Shown here piece after piece: positions 16,088-24,709 of a DNA stretch of 38,984 nt (the stretch's first letter is position 1; each line of letters opens with the position of its first letter). This DNA is from Desulfobaccales bacterium (lineage in GTDB: Bacteria > Desulfobacterota > Desulfobaccia > Desulfobaccales > 0-14-0-80-60-11): NCBI GenBank assembly GCA_030694005.1, contig JAUXZG010000035.1, positions 1-38,984 of the forward strand. The letters are read 5' to 3'. The notes under the pieces were generated by a model that was given only the letters and a program-made list of their open reading frames with translations, was not told where the DNA came from and searched no databases. A program made the translations under genes and the position numbers.

Positions 16088-16119
16088 ACAGCGGTGTTTA
16101 ACGCACCGCTGTTTTTTTT
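16088..16119 (+). terminator. Intrinsic terminator after rplY
   Basis: CAGCGGTG pairs perfectly with CACCGCTG around a 7-base loop and is followed by eight T. It ends the bL25 transcript. Confidence 0.9.
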
Positions 16120-16312
16120 CGATCTTTCGGCTCAAAATCCCAACAATCCTCCTATGAGTACTACCTGCTATATATGCGCGATTTGCGACCCAATGAAAAT
16201 GTTTTTATATGCTTATCATATATGGATTCTGAACATAGTCGCTTAAATGTCAGGTCTGATCTGAAATCTATTGGGTGATTGTCAGTTTAAATCTAAGTAA
16301 TTACAGAAGAGA

Positions 16313-16347
16313 AAGGTAGGGGCGGCCCGGCGGGTCGCCCCTACTTT
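16313..16347 (+). repeat. Palindromic GTAGGGGCG...CGCCCCTAC repeat
   Basis: AAGGTAGGGGCGGCCC and GGGTCGCCCCTACTTT form a long hairpin with a GGC loop. The outer arm GTAGGGGCG is shared with the element at 31626-31679. It lies just downstream of the GT2 gene stop codon and might also serve as its transcript end. Confidence 0.75.
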
Positions 16348-16368
16348 CTAACCTCAAAGAAGGGGACT

Positions 16369-17151
16369 TTAATGCTCGAAATAATAGGGATTTGGCTGGA
16401 GGTTTCGTCCAGTGGAGGAAAAAATGCGGAATTCGGCCCACCCCAGCTTCTGCAGAAAAAACTTTACTGAGGTCACCATGACCCCCAGCCCGTATTTCAC
16501 GCTCCGGGGAAAATTGATGGAAGAAGCTTCCGCAAAATAACGGGTGGGGCAGGAAACCTCCCCCACCGGAAAGCCGAAATAAATCACCTGGGCCAGCATT
16601 TCGTTATCAAACACAAAGTCGTCGGAGTTCTCCCAGAGGGGTAGGGCTTCCAATACCCGGCGGGAGAAGGCGCGAAAACCGGTGTGATATTCCGAGAGCT
16701 TGGCGCCTAACAACAAATTCTCGAAAAAGGTGAGAAAACGGTTGGCCAGATATTTATACAGGGGCATCCCTCCCTGGCGGGTCTTGCCGCCCAAAATGCG
16801 AGAGCCGATGGCCGCCTCATATTCGCCGCTGGCCACCAGACCGGCCAGGGCCGGGATAATCTTCGGGGAGTATTGATAATCCGGATGCACCATGACCACG
16901 ATATCGGCCCCCAATTTTAAGGCCTCGGTATAACAGGTCTTCTGGTTGCGGCCGTAGCCCATGTTGCGTTCATGTAAGAAACAGCGAATGCCCAGACGCC
17001 GGGCGACCTCCAGGGTCTCATCGTGGGAGGCGTCGTCCACCAGCAATACCTCATCCACAATGTCCCGGGGAATGTCCTTATAGGTGCGCTCCAGAGTTTG
17101 GGCGGCATTGTAAGCGGGCATGACCACTACCACCTTCTTGCCGGCCAACAT
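16369..17151 (-). CDS. Family 2 glycosyltransferase (DPM1/polyprenyl-phosphate sugar type)
   Basis: This 260-residue GT2 enzyme has [14 protein letters not shown] at its N-terminus and [15 protein letters not shown] as the nucleotide-binding DD motif. [12 protein letters not shown] occupies the DxD position. [20 protein letters not shown] and [10 protein letters not shown] match the dolichyl/undecaprenyl-phosphate sugar synthase type. No transmembrane pair is present at the C-terminus. It probably transfers a sugar from an NDP-sugar to a lipid phosphate or glycan. The start ATG is preceded by AGGGAAG. It is alone on this strand and divergent from the O-antigen-ligase-like gene, with which it could cooperate in making lipid-linked sugars. 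The acceptor is not known. Confidence 0.88.
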   Translation of the reverse strand: MLAGKKVVVVMPAYNAAQTLERTYKDIPRDIVDEVLLVDDASHDETLEVARRLGIRCFLHERNMGYGRNQKTCYTEALKLGADIVVMVHPDYQYSPKIIPALAGLVASGEYEAAIGSRILGGKTRQGGMPLYKYLANRFLTFFENLLLGAKLSEYHTGFRAFSRRVLEALPLWENSDDFVFDNEMLAQVIYFGFPVGEVSCPTRYFAEASSINFPRSVKYGLGVMVTSVKFFLQKLGWAEFRIFSSTGRNLQPNPYYFEH

Positions 17152-17412
17152 TTTCTTCCCTTCCTCTTGTCATTTGCTATAATAGACAATTTATTAATTC
17201 CAAAAAGAAACGCCCGGTAAACCGGGTTAACGGCAATTTCGGTAGAAAACACCAGGTTGGGGGGAGCCAAGGTCGGGCCTTAGGATGTGGCAGCCTGCCC
17301 CCCCGCCAGGCCTTCAGGCCTCCTGAGCCAGATTTTCAGACCCCTGGGGCCTTCCCCATTTAATATAAGGAATTATCCCAAAAAAGCAACCTTATCAGGA
17401 TCCCACCTCAAG
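17152..17412. promoter_or_regulatory. Divergent control region between the GT2 and ligase genes
   Basis: It contains a TATAAT/ATTATA box at 17179-17184 readable on either strand, the palindrome CCCGGTAAACCGGG at 17213-17226 and a GC-rich palindrome around AGGCCTTCAGGCCT. The ORF track begins the plus-strand gene in here with a GTG at 17287, which I do not accept. Confidence 0.4.
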
Positions 17413-18684
17413 ATGAACTTGCCAACAGCAATTGCCAAGATTCCCCGGGCCGAAAAGATTATCTGGATTTTTTTTGGGGCCACCTGCTTGCAGTTGGCTT
17501 TTTTAAAGCCTTACATTGTGCTGATTCCCAAGGGCCGGGTGAATTTATTCTCGGGACTTTTGTGTTTCATCACCCTCATGATCACCTGCTTTCTGGGTAA
17601 GAAGATTCTGAACAAAAAATCCCCTGAAGTCCTGATATCGTCAGTCCTGGTGTTTTTGGGCCTTCTGAGCGGCTGGTGCAGTATAACCCCTCTCCCCTCC
17701 TCTATGCGGGTCTTCATCCTTTTGGCCTCGGGCCTGGGCGGGTTTTGGGGAGCGAGAATTTTGTTGAACACCGAGGTCAACCGGAGGCTGTTTCAGTGGC
17801 TCTGCCTCGTCATTCTGGCAGGCATCATGCTGTTGAGCTTCATCGGCTTCTTCCTTTCCGGGAAGATCACTCATTTCTTCGAACCCAACTACCACTCTCC
17901 CACGGATATAATTTTTCTCCTCTCTTTTGCGCCTTTGACCCTGATCACTGAGAAATCCCGACCCAAGGTCATCCTGGGGGTAGTGCTTCTCGGGCTGAGT
18001 TACATCCTCCTTTGCCTGAGTGGTTCACTGTCCGTCGTCCTGATAACCCAGGGCTTGTTTTTGGCCATCGCCCTGATGGGCAGATTGCCTTTCAAGTATT
18101 TCCTGATTGTCGTCATTATCATGTCCTTGCTGCCCATCGGTAGAGGCAAGGACCGCCCGGCCATCCTCTATGTGGCTCAGCATATTATGGGGCAAAAGGG
18201 CGTCAAAGAACATGTCTCGGTTTATTATCGCATTGAAAACATTTATCTTTCCTGGAGAATCGCTCTGGAGCATCCTTTATTCGGCATAGGGCTGAGAACC
18301 TCCCGGGATAAATTCCTGGAAAATTATCAACCCCGCTACCCCTATGTGACCAAAGAGAAATTTGCCCAGAAAGCTGGCGAAGTGGTCAGTTCCGATAACA
18401 TGGTCCTTACTATTCTGGCGGGCCTGGGCTTCCCTTTCCTGATAATTTACAGCGCCTCTATATTCATCCTGCTCTGGCGAATGATCCGCATGGCCTCTGG
18501 ACCCTCTTTAGTGCCACCTATCCCGCCCTTGGCGGTCCTGCTGCCGCTATTTGCCAGCCTCCTGCATTTTCAGTTCTTTGACGGCTTGCTGTTTCCCCAA
18601 CTTAGCTGGTTTTTCCATGTCTTACTAGGCCTGATCCCCACAGCCGGGGGAGAAGAGCCGCGTAAGGGGCCTGCCGAGAAATAA
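17413..18684 (+). CDS. O-antigen ligase/polymerase-like membrane protein
   Basis: I place the start at the ATG at 17413 (MNLPTAIAK), shortly before the first membrane helix. The track start, a GTG at 17287, would add 42 residues of Pro-rich, non-membrane sequence from the spacer. The 423-residue product has about ten to twelve hydrophobic segments. A large soluble loop near residues 255-330 contains WRIALEHPLFGIGLRTSRDKF, the Wzy/WaaL-family H-P-x-x-G-x-G signature. SSDNMVLTILAGLG takes the place of the usual HNxxL element. Such proteins ligate or polymerise glycans on the periplasmic face of the inner membrane. The next gene, another multi-pass protein, follows after 7 bp, so the two are an operon. 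Confidence 0.8.
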   Translation: MNLPTAIAKIPRAEKIIWIFFGATCLQLAFLKPYIVLIPKGRVNLFSGLLCFITLMITCFLGKKILNKKSPEVLISSVLVFLGLLSGWCSITPLPSSMRVFILLASGLGGFWGARILLNTEVNRRLFQWLCLVILAGIMLLSFIGFFLSGKITHFFEPNYHSPTDIIFLLSFAPLTLITEKSRPKVILGVVLLGLSYILLCLSGSLSVVLITQGLFLAIALMGRLPFKYFLIVVIIMSLLPIGRGKDRPAILYVAQHIMGQKGVKEHVSVYYRIENIYLSWRIALEHPLFGIGLRTSRDKFLENYQPRYPYVTKEKFAQKAGEVVSSDNMVLTILAGLGFPFLIIYSASIFILLWRMIRMASGPSLVPPIPPLAVLLPLFASLLHFQFFDGLLFPQLSWFFHVLLGLIPTAGGEEPRKGPAEK

Positions 18685-18691
18685 AGGCAAG

Positions 18692-20038
18692 ATGCAACCA
18701 AAACCCTCTGGTCTCTCTAATTTTGAGCTGATGTTTGTGGCTTTGCTGTTGTTGGCCACCCCCCTGATGATTTTCTGGCGACCCCAGTTACCTTTTTTCT
18801 ATATCCTGGATGATTGGACGGCCCTGATCCAGATGGCCCAGGAGCCTTTCTGGCAATACCTAGTCCGGCCTGACGGGGAACAATGGTTCCCCTTTTTCCA
18901 TCTGATCTTTTATGGGCTGGTAAAGGTTGCCGGAGAACGTTATTACCTCCTAATCATGATTAACAGCCTGGGCATAGGCATAAATGCTTTTTTGCTTTAT
19001 CTCTTTTTACGGCGTCACTTCGGCGCCGGCCTGGCCTTGGTCTTAAGCCTTTTCTATGCCGGGGCGGCAGTAAACCACGCCATTGCCTGGAATGCTTTTT
19101 ATCTCTGCTATGTCCTCAGTCTGGGCTTTTTTCTGGGGGCCCTGCTGTTAACCGCCAGTTATCTCAGCTCTCCCACCTTTTTAAGACTTCTGGGGATCGG
19201 TATCTGTGCCCTGCTGTCCATCCTCTCCCACAATTACACCCTTCTGGGGCTGTGGGCCTTGCCGCTCTATACCGTCTTGCTGGGGGGACCGGAGGGCCGG
19301 GCTAGATCTTTACGCCTGGCCGTGACCGTGGGCGTGGTGTATCTGGCCTTCGGCCTGGGTTACTGCCGGTTTGCCGGCATCACCTCCGCGGCCAGCCACA
19401 ACCTCACCATCTTCTCGGGCCTGCCGGGGCCCAAGTATCTGTTGCATATATTCTTTGCCGCCTTCCTCTCTCCCTTTCTTTATCTGTTTTGGGGCCATTA
19501 TCACTTCCCGGTCTGGGCTTACTTTGCCGGCAGCGCTTTACTGACTACCAGTCTGGCTGTGATCTGGGTGGCAGGCGGAGCCCCAGAGAGGCGTTTGGGC
19601 CTTTGGGCCCTCCTGGGCAACGCCCTGCCTTTTTTGCTCATTTCCCTGACCCGTTATCAAAGATCCGTCAACCAGGCCTTTGTGGCGCGCTACGGGATTT
19701 TCACTCTCATAGGGGCCTTGATCCTAATGGGAACGGCCTGGCGCCTTTTGAACGCCAGGCTTCCCCAGAGGCTCTGGTTCAAGCTGATGGCCCTAAGTTT
19801 ATTGGCCGCCATGGTTGCCGGGCAGTTTTTGAGCCTGCCTCTCTGGCAGCAGAAATATCTGGACATGAGCCGGGCGGCGAGTACTTGTTATCATAAGCTT
19901 AACCTCGAAGGAGAATTTACTGGACCAGTCGCGGAAAAGTTATTTCAACAGTTCTGTCCCACGGCTCATCCCAGCCTCACCCGCAGCCAAGCAGTGGCCA
20001 TTAGGCAGTTCCTCTCTGGTACTCTTAAAGATCGATGA
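18692..20038 (+). CDS. Multi-pass membrane protein, GT-C glycosyltransferase-like
   Basis: This 448-residue protein has about ten hydrophobic helices. The first loop after helix 1 contains FFYILDDWTALIQM, an acidic DD pair in the position typical of GT-C glycosyltransferases that use lipid-linked sugar donors. RPDGEQWFPFFHLIFY follows. The C-terminal 80 residues are soluble and end SLTRSQAVAIRQFLSG. The likely role is sugar transfer on the periplasmic side, for instance onto a glycan or lipid handled by the ligase-like protein just upstream (7 bp apart). No specific family is recognised by eye, so the GT-C call rests on topology and the DD motif. A hairpin (AAGATTATTAAAGAATAATCTT) 100 bp downstream may end the transcript. 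Confidence 0.65.
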   Translation: MQPKPSGLSNFELMFVALLLLATPLMIFWRPQLPFFYILDDWTALIQMAQEPFWQYLVRPDGEQWFPFFHLIFYGLVKVAGERYYLLIMINSLGIGINAFLLYLFLRRHFGAGLALVLSLFYAGAAVNHAIAWNAFYLCYVLSLGFFLGALLLTASYLSSPTFLRLLGIGICALLSILSHNYTLLGLWALPLYTVLLGGPEGRARSLRLAVTVGVVYLAFGLGYCRFAGITSAASHNLTIFSGLPGPKYLLHIFFAAFLSPFLYLFWGHYHFPVWAYFAGSALLTTSLAVIWVAGGAPERRLGLWALLGNALPFLLISLTRYQRSVNQAFVARYGIFTLIGALILMGTAWRLLNARLPQRLWFKLMALSLLAAMVAGQFLSLPLWQQKYLDMSRAASTCYHKLNLEGEFTGPVAEKLFQQFCPTAHPSLTRSQAVAIRQFLSGTLKDR

Positions 20039-21424
20039 TCCCGCAATAATGCCACTTAATACAATTCCGTTAGACTCAAATCAATGTCCTTTATTTCACA
20101 ACTATCAATCAAGTCTCTGGTAATCTCTCAGATTTTACTCAAGATTATTAAAGAATAATCTTTGCATTATTATCTTGACATTTCATATTTTTTCTCCTTT
20201 TATATTGTCATCCTGCGTTATTCTCACCCTGAAATCAGGACGGCACTTTACCAAGAGGCGTGAGAAGAGGCCAAGGTGATGAGGCCGCTACCTGTAGCCA
20301 GGCCTTTCCGCCGGGTGTGGGGCCTTAAAGAGGCGGCCTCCCCTACGAGATTGACCAGCAACAGCAGCCCGGCACCTCAGCATTGTTAGGGCCAATAATT
20401 TTTTTCGGGGCAGATGGGCCCGGATAACCTAAGCATTGCTGATAACCAGGGTCAGGCGCAAGACAGGCAGGGGCAACGGCACTAATTGGCAGACCTGGCG
20501 ACAACTGGCGCTCAGGTGCCGACAGGTTTGTTAAATCTTCAAGGTTGACAAAAAAATTTTAAACAAACCCTCAAAAAACCCGATATAAAAATTATTAACC
20601 GGCATTTTTAACGAAACCTGGAATTCCAGGTCTATTTAATAGGAAATGGCCATTTGGAGATAGATACGGCGTTTTATCAGGTTGAGGAGGAGTAGGCCCA
20701 GCCGGTCTGAGTTTAAGAGGTGGAGTGGGGTTCAAATCCGCTGGCCCGGTTCACCCCATTTTCAACTGGAAAATTTCTTGACTATAGGGCAGAAAGTTTG
20801 GTATTTCCCATATCTAAGGTTTTTGAAAATTAAGCGGACATTTTGGCAACTGGCGGCCAAGATTATAGGTCGTTGATATCTTTAACTAATTACCTCCTTT
20901 AAGAGGTCGATCTAAGGACTGGAAGGGTGGTGGACTTCGGCTTTCTCTAGAAGGCCTCCAGCATCTGGTGAAAAAATTTTTATCCCGGATAGGGGCTGGC
21001 CGCATTAGGGGGATAATGCCAGGCAGCCTCGCCACAGGCTAAAAGCCGGGTTGATGTTTCTAAAATCTCTAGCCCTGGGGGAGCTGCCTATCTTCCGATT
21101 TAGCGAATTTGTTCCCTAAGATCCAGTCAAGATAAGGGTAATTTAAGGCTTTCCACCTCTAAACGGAGGGACTTGCCTATGCCTGTGGCCTAGACGCACT
21201 TTTCAGGCAATATTGGCAGATCTTGGGAGGGTCTAGACTTGCCGCTCCCCGGGACCAAATTCTCATCTTTTTTTCGGGAGGGTTTTTTGGCGCTGGGGAA
21301 TCTTAAAAAATTTGCTATACTCAAAAAACTCGGGTCGGGGGATCGCGAGGTTGAAAGGAGGTTATGACTTAGGGTAAGCGCGGTGGATATTTTTCTCCGG
21401 GATTTACCTTAAAAATCTGCAGTT

Positions 21425-21445
21425 TATTTACCTGGAGGGTAAATA
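21425..21445 (+). promoter_or_regulatory. Operator-like inverted repeat upstream of the SPT operon
   Basis: TATTTACC and GGTAAATA form a perfect 8-base inverted repeat with a 5-base centre. It sits four bases before the -35 box. Related half-sites GGGTAA (21372) and TTTACCTT (21403) lie just upstream, suggesting a repressor or activator site. Confidence 0.45.
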
Positions 21446-21448
21446 TCA

Positions 21449-21477
21449 TTGACATTTGCTCAAGATACGACTAAAAA
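21449..21477 (+). promoter_or_regulatory. Sigma70-type promoter of the SPT operon
   Basis: TTGACA is followed after exactly 17 bases by TAAAAA. The predicted transcript start is about 25 bases before the ATG at 21509, so the leader is short. Confidence 0.55.
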
Positions 21478-21508
21478 GGTATAAACCTAGGGGGGGGTAG
21501 ATTTCTTC

Positions 21509-22807
21509 ATGTCACTAAAAAACCGCTGCCAGCCTTTTGCTCTTATGGTACAAGGCGCCAGGGAACAAGGGTTTTACCCTTACTTCCGCCCCATCAACCG
21601 CTCTTGGGGGACAGAAGTGGAGGTTGCGGGCCGGCGTCTGATAATGATCGGGTCCAATGACTACCTTGGGTTAAGCCATGACCCTCGGGTATTGGAGGCG
21701 ACGGCTCAGGCCTTGCGCCGCTGGGGCAGTGGCACCGGCGGGTCCCGATTCTTATGCGGCAATTTAACCCTGCATGAGGCCCTGGAAGAACGCTTGGCCA
21801 CCTTTGTGGGCAAGAAAAAAGCCGTGGTCCATGCCACCGGTTTCACCACCAACCTGGGAGCTATCGCCTGTCTTTTGACCGCCCAGGATGTCATTGTGTG
21901 CGACCGGGAAAATCATGCCAGCATTTTTGAGGGTTGCCAGGCCTCCCGGGCCCGGCTGATCCCTTTTGCCCACAATGATGCCGCCGCCGCGGCCCGCAAG
22001 CTGGCCTTGGCCCGCCAGAAAAACCTCAACGGCTGCCTGCTGTTAATCACCGAGGGGGTGTTTTCCATGTCCGGCGACATGGCGCCCCTGGACGAACTGG
22101 TGAAGTTAAAGAAGGTCTATCCAGACCTGCTCCTTTACCTGGACGATGCCCACGGTTTGGGGGTGATGGGCCGTCAAGGCAGGGGCACGGCGGATCACTT
22201 TGGCCTGACCTCCCAGGTGGATTTCATCATGGGTACTTTTAGCAAGGCCCTGGCTTCCATCGGCGGCTTTATTGCCGCAGACGATGAGGCGGTCCTGGAA
22301 TATCTGCGTCACCATTCCAAGCCTTTGATCTTTTCCGCGGCCCTCCCCGCCAGCAATGCGGCCACGGTATTGGCCTGTCTGGATATCCTGGACCAGAACC
22401 CCGAGCGGGTAGCCCGGCTGTGGGAGATTACCAGGCGGGTGCATGCCGGATACCGGGAGATCGGGCTGGTCACCAAGCATTCCAAAACTCCCATCATCCC
22501 CATATATATCGGCGCCGAAGAAAAGGCTTTCTTCTTCGCCCGGGAGATGTTCGATCACGGGGTTTTCGCTCTGCCCGCCATCTATCCCGCGGTGCCCCGC
22601 GGCCAGGCAGTAATTCGCACCGCCTTTATGAGCACTCATAAAGAACGCCAGATCCAGTATGTCCTGGAGGTGCTGGCAAAACTGGCCAAGAAGCATCGCA
22701 TTCGGGCTTGTGACCTTGACGAACCAGAACCTTTTGTGGAAAGGGGCGGCTTTTCCGCCACAGCCGCCAATCCCTCAGGTACCTCAGCCAGCCTGGCGGG
22801 CGATTAA
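21509..22807 (+). CDS. spt: Serine palmitoyltransferase-like alpha-oxoamine synthase
   Basis: This 432-residue PLP enzyme belongs to the alpha-oxoamine synthases, which condense an amino acid with an acyl thioester. Lys246 in GTFSKALASIGGF would bind PLP. Asp213/His215 (LDDAHGLG) and His136 (NHAS) are the usual cofactor contacts. QGFYPYFRPI, GTEVEVAGRRLIMIGSNDYLGL and MGTFSKALASIGGFIAAD closely resemble Bacteroides-type serine palmitoyltransferase as I remember it, more than BioF or Kbl. It would make 3-ketosphinganine, the first sphingolipid step. A 35-residue Ser/Ala-rich tail follows the core. It is the first gene of a long operon; the ABC permease follows after 23 bp. An alternative is a KBL/AONS with another acyl substrate. 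Confidence 0.82.
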   Translation: MSLKNRCQPFALMVQGAREQGFYPYFRPINRSWGTEVEVAGRRLIMIGSNDYLGLSHDPRVLEATAQALRRWGSGTGGSRFLCGNLTLHEALEERLATFVGKKKAVVHATGFTTNLGAIACLLTAQDVIVCDRENHASIFEGCQASRARLIPFAHNDAAAAARKLALARQKNLNGCLLLITEGVFSMSGDMAPLDELVKLKKVYPDLLLYLDDAHGLGVMGRQGRGTADHFGLTSQVDFIMGTFSKALASIGGFIAADDEAVLEYLRHHSKPLIFSAALPASNAATVLACLDILDQNPERVARLWEITRRVHAGYREIGLVTKHSKTPIIPIYIGAEEKAFFFAREMFDHGVFALPAIYPAVPRGQAVIRTAFMSTHKERQIQYVLEVLAKLAKKHRIRACDLDEPEPFVERGGFSATAANPSGTSASLAGD

Positions 22808-22830
22808 AGGGATAATGCGGGAGGTCTTCT

Positions 22831-24009
22831 ATGAGGCTTGATGACCTCTTGCGCGTCAGTGTCCGGCAGGTGCTGCGCCACCGCCGCCGTTACCTGGGGG
22901 TGGTTCTGGCCATCGCCTTGGGTGTTGCCGGCTTCATGCTGGTAATGACCATGAGCCGGGACTTCAAAAAGAATTTCAATCGGGACCTGAACCTGATCGG
23001 TGGCGCTACCATCATCAGGATGTATTTTGAGGACCTGCCAGACCATCGCCCCCAGTGGTTCCGCACCGAAACCCTCGCCGGCCTGCGCCGCATCCCCGGA
23101 GTGACCGACGCCAGCCTGGTGGCCCTGGCCGGGTCGGCCCGCACCAACTGGCGGACCCGCCAATATTACTTCAGCCTGCTGGGAGTAGATGACTCTTTCT
23201 GGGAAGTGCGGGGCTTATGGCCCCTCAAAGGACAATTATTTCACGATGCCGACGTTGAGGCGCGGAAACGAGAGGTCGTCTTGGGGACCGAATTGGCCCG
23301 CCGTATCTTTGGCTCCCAAGAGGTGGAAGGCCGCTACATGGAGATCGACCACGACCTTTACCGGGTGAGCGGCTTACTGGGCGGCATAACCGACAGCAGC
23401 CTGGCCAATTCCGCCTTTATCCCCCTCACCACGGCCCAGGATCGCGTCTCTGGTATTTCTCTACCCAATCGCCTTTATCTGCGCGTTCTCACCTGGGACG
23501 ATGTGGACCGGGTAGTCGCGGCCGTCCCCGCCGCCGTCTCTGCCCACCAGTCCGCGGACCTGCTGCGGGTGGAGGTTTCCTGGGAAGCCCTAAAACGCGT
23601 GAAACATGTGGCCTGGTGGGTGGAGTTCTTTATTTATCTGGCCTTAAGCGCTACCCTGATCCTGGGAGGCTTTGGTATCTGGAATGTCATGATGGCGGCG
23701 GTGCGCTCCCGCACCCGGGAGATTGGCCTGAAAAAGGCCATGGGAGCTGAAGACCGGGATATCCTGGCCCAATTCCTCTCGGAGGCTCTTTGTCTCAGTG
23801 TGGGTTCCGCCATCTTGGGCGTGGCCCTGGGCCGGCTGGCCATGGAGGTCATGGGTTACTTCATCGGCAGCAGTCCGCCGTTAGACCTCTTTCTTATCTG
23901 CTTGGCTTTGGGACTCCTGTTTGCGGTGTTTCTGGGAGTGGGAGCCGGTCTTTACCCCTCCATCCAGGCAAGTCGCATGGAAGTAGTATCGGCCATCCGC
24001 TATGAATAA
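22831..24009 (+). CDS. ABC transporter permease, FtsX/MacB type
   Basis: This 392-residue inner-membrane protein has the MacB/LolC plan. One helix lies at about 22-42 (YLGVVLAIALGVAGFMLVMTM), then a periplasmic domain of some 210 residues, then three helices in an FtsX domain. The last part includes RSRTREIGLKKAMGAEDRDILAQFLSEA and ASRMEVVSAIRYE, the coupling-helix and terminal motifs of the family. With the ATPase encoded next it forms a mechanotransmission-type exporter working with TolC and an adaptor. GGGAGG lies six bases before the ATG. The gene overlaps the ATPase start by 8 bases. The cargo is unknown; the adjacent SPT-like gene points to a lipid or amphiphile (inference). Confidence 0.9.
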   Translation: MRLDDLLRVSVRQVLRHRRRYLGVVLAIALGVAGFMLVMTMSRDFKKNFNRDLNLIGGATIIRMYFEDLPDHRPQWFRTETLAGLRRIPGVTDASLVALAGSARTNWRTRQYYFSLLGVDDSFWEVRGLWPLKGQLFHDADVEARKREVVLGTELARRIFGSQEVEGRYMEIDHDLYRVSGLLGGITDSSLANSAFIPLTTAQDRVSGISLPNRLYLRVLTWDDVDRVVAAVPAAVSAHQSADLLRVEVSWEALKRVKHVAWWVEFFIYLALSATLILGGFGIWNVMMAAVRSRTREIGLKKAMGAEDRDILAQFLSEALCLSVGSAILGVALGRLAMEVMGYFIGSSPPLDLFLICLALGLLFAVFLGVGAGLYPSIQASRMEVVSAIRYE

Positions 24010-24709
24010 AAGATCCCCCTCCAATATGGCCAATGGTGCCTTAATCAGCGTCAGCAACCTGGCCAAGATCTATGCCAACGGCGTGGGTACCATTCCGGTA
24101 CTTCAGAAAGTCAATCTAAAGATCTTTCCCGGGGAGATGGTGGCGGTGATGGGTCCTTCCGGCTCCGGGAAATCGACGCTGCTTTTTATATTGGGCCTCT
24201 TTCTGCATCCCACCCGGGGCTCTTACCATTTAGCCGGGGAGGATGTGCTTAAGTTAGATCGGACCGCCCAGGCGGAATTTCGCCGCCGGCGGGTGGGCTT
24301 TGTTTTCCAAAGTTGCGATTTGTTGGAAAACTCCACGGTTTACGAAAATTTGGAATTCCCCCTGATTTACGCCGGCGTGGACCGGCGGGAGCGGCCCGCC
24401 AGGATCCTGGCCGCCTTGGAACAGGTAAATTTAGAGCACCGCATCCACCATGCCTCCAACCATCTTTCCGGCGGCGAGCGACAGCGGGTAGCCGTGGCTC
24501 GCGCCCTGGTCAACCAGCCGCAAGTCATCCTGGCGGACGAACCCACCGGTCAACTGGACCGGAGCCACAGCCACCTCATCATGGACCATTTTGCGGAAAT
24601 CGTCAAAAAAGCGGAAACCGCCGTGGTGGTGGTGACTCACGACCCAGAAATCGCCGGCCGCTGCACCCGGGTCTGTTCCCTGGATGACGGCATCCTCTAT
24701 GAAGGATGA
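24002..24709 (+). CDS. ABC transporter ATP-binding protein, LolD/MacB family
   Basis: This 235-residue ATPase is complete. Walker A is GPSGSGKST (51-59), the Q-loop region is FVFQSCDLLENSTVYENL, and the signature is LSGGERQRVAVARAL. Walker B with the D-loop is ILADEPTGQLD and the H-loop is VVVTHDPEI. Length and motifs match the LolD/MacB/FtsE clade, which drives exporters with FtsX-type permeases. The start ATG overlaps the permease stop by 8 bases; MANGALISV eight codons further in is an alternative start. Its stop overlaps the next start as ATGA, so permease, ATPase and outer-membrane factor are translationally coupled. Confidence 0.93.
   Translation: MNKRSPSNMANGALISVSNLAKIYANGVGTIPVLQKVNLKIFPGEMVAVMGPSGSGKSTLLFILGLFLHPTRGSYHLAGEDVLKLDRTAQAEFRRRRVGFVFQSCDLLENSTVYENLEFPLIYAGVDRRERPARILAALEQVNLEHRIHHASNHLSGGERQRVAVARALVNQPQVILADEPTGQLDRSHSHLIMDHFAEIVKKAETAVVVVTHDPEIAGRCTRVCSLDDGILYEG

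Larger units (their letters stand above)
20039..21508. other. 1.47-kb spacer without a convincing gene
   Basis: No ORF with protein-like sequence and a ribosome site was found; the track ORF 20682-20876 looks random. Visible items are the hairpin AAGATTATT/AATAATCTT at 20141-20162, a TTGACA box at 20175, and GC-rich inverted repeats near 20300 (CCGCC pairing with GGCGG). TGGGGT/ACCCCA arms lie at 20726-20758. GAAAGGAGGTT immediately before ATGACTTAG sits at 21354-21372. Two of the boxes could serve an unannotated RNA. The promoter of the SPT operon lies at its end. Confidence 0.6.

Noticed and set aside
17287-17412. N-terminal extension of the O-antigen-ligase-like gene
   Set aside because: GTG start without ribosome site, Pro-rich translation of a palindromic spacer; the ATG at 17413 fits the membrane topology.
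20729-20739. GGTTCAAATCC resembling a tRNA T-loop
   Set aside because: The flanking bases do not form a T stem, no acceptor or anticodon arm could be built around it, and no CCA end follows.
20682-20876. 64-codon ORF on the plus strand
   Set aside because: Random-looking composition, no ribosome site and no recognisable motif.
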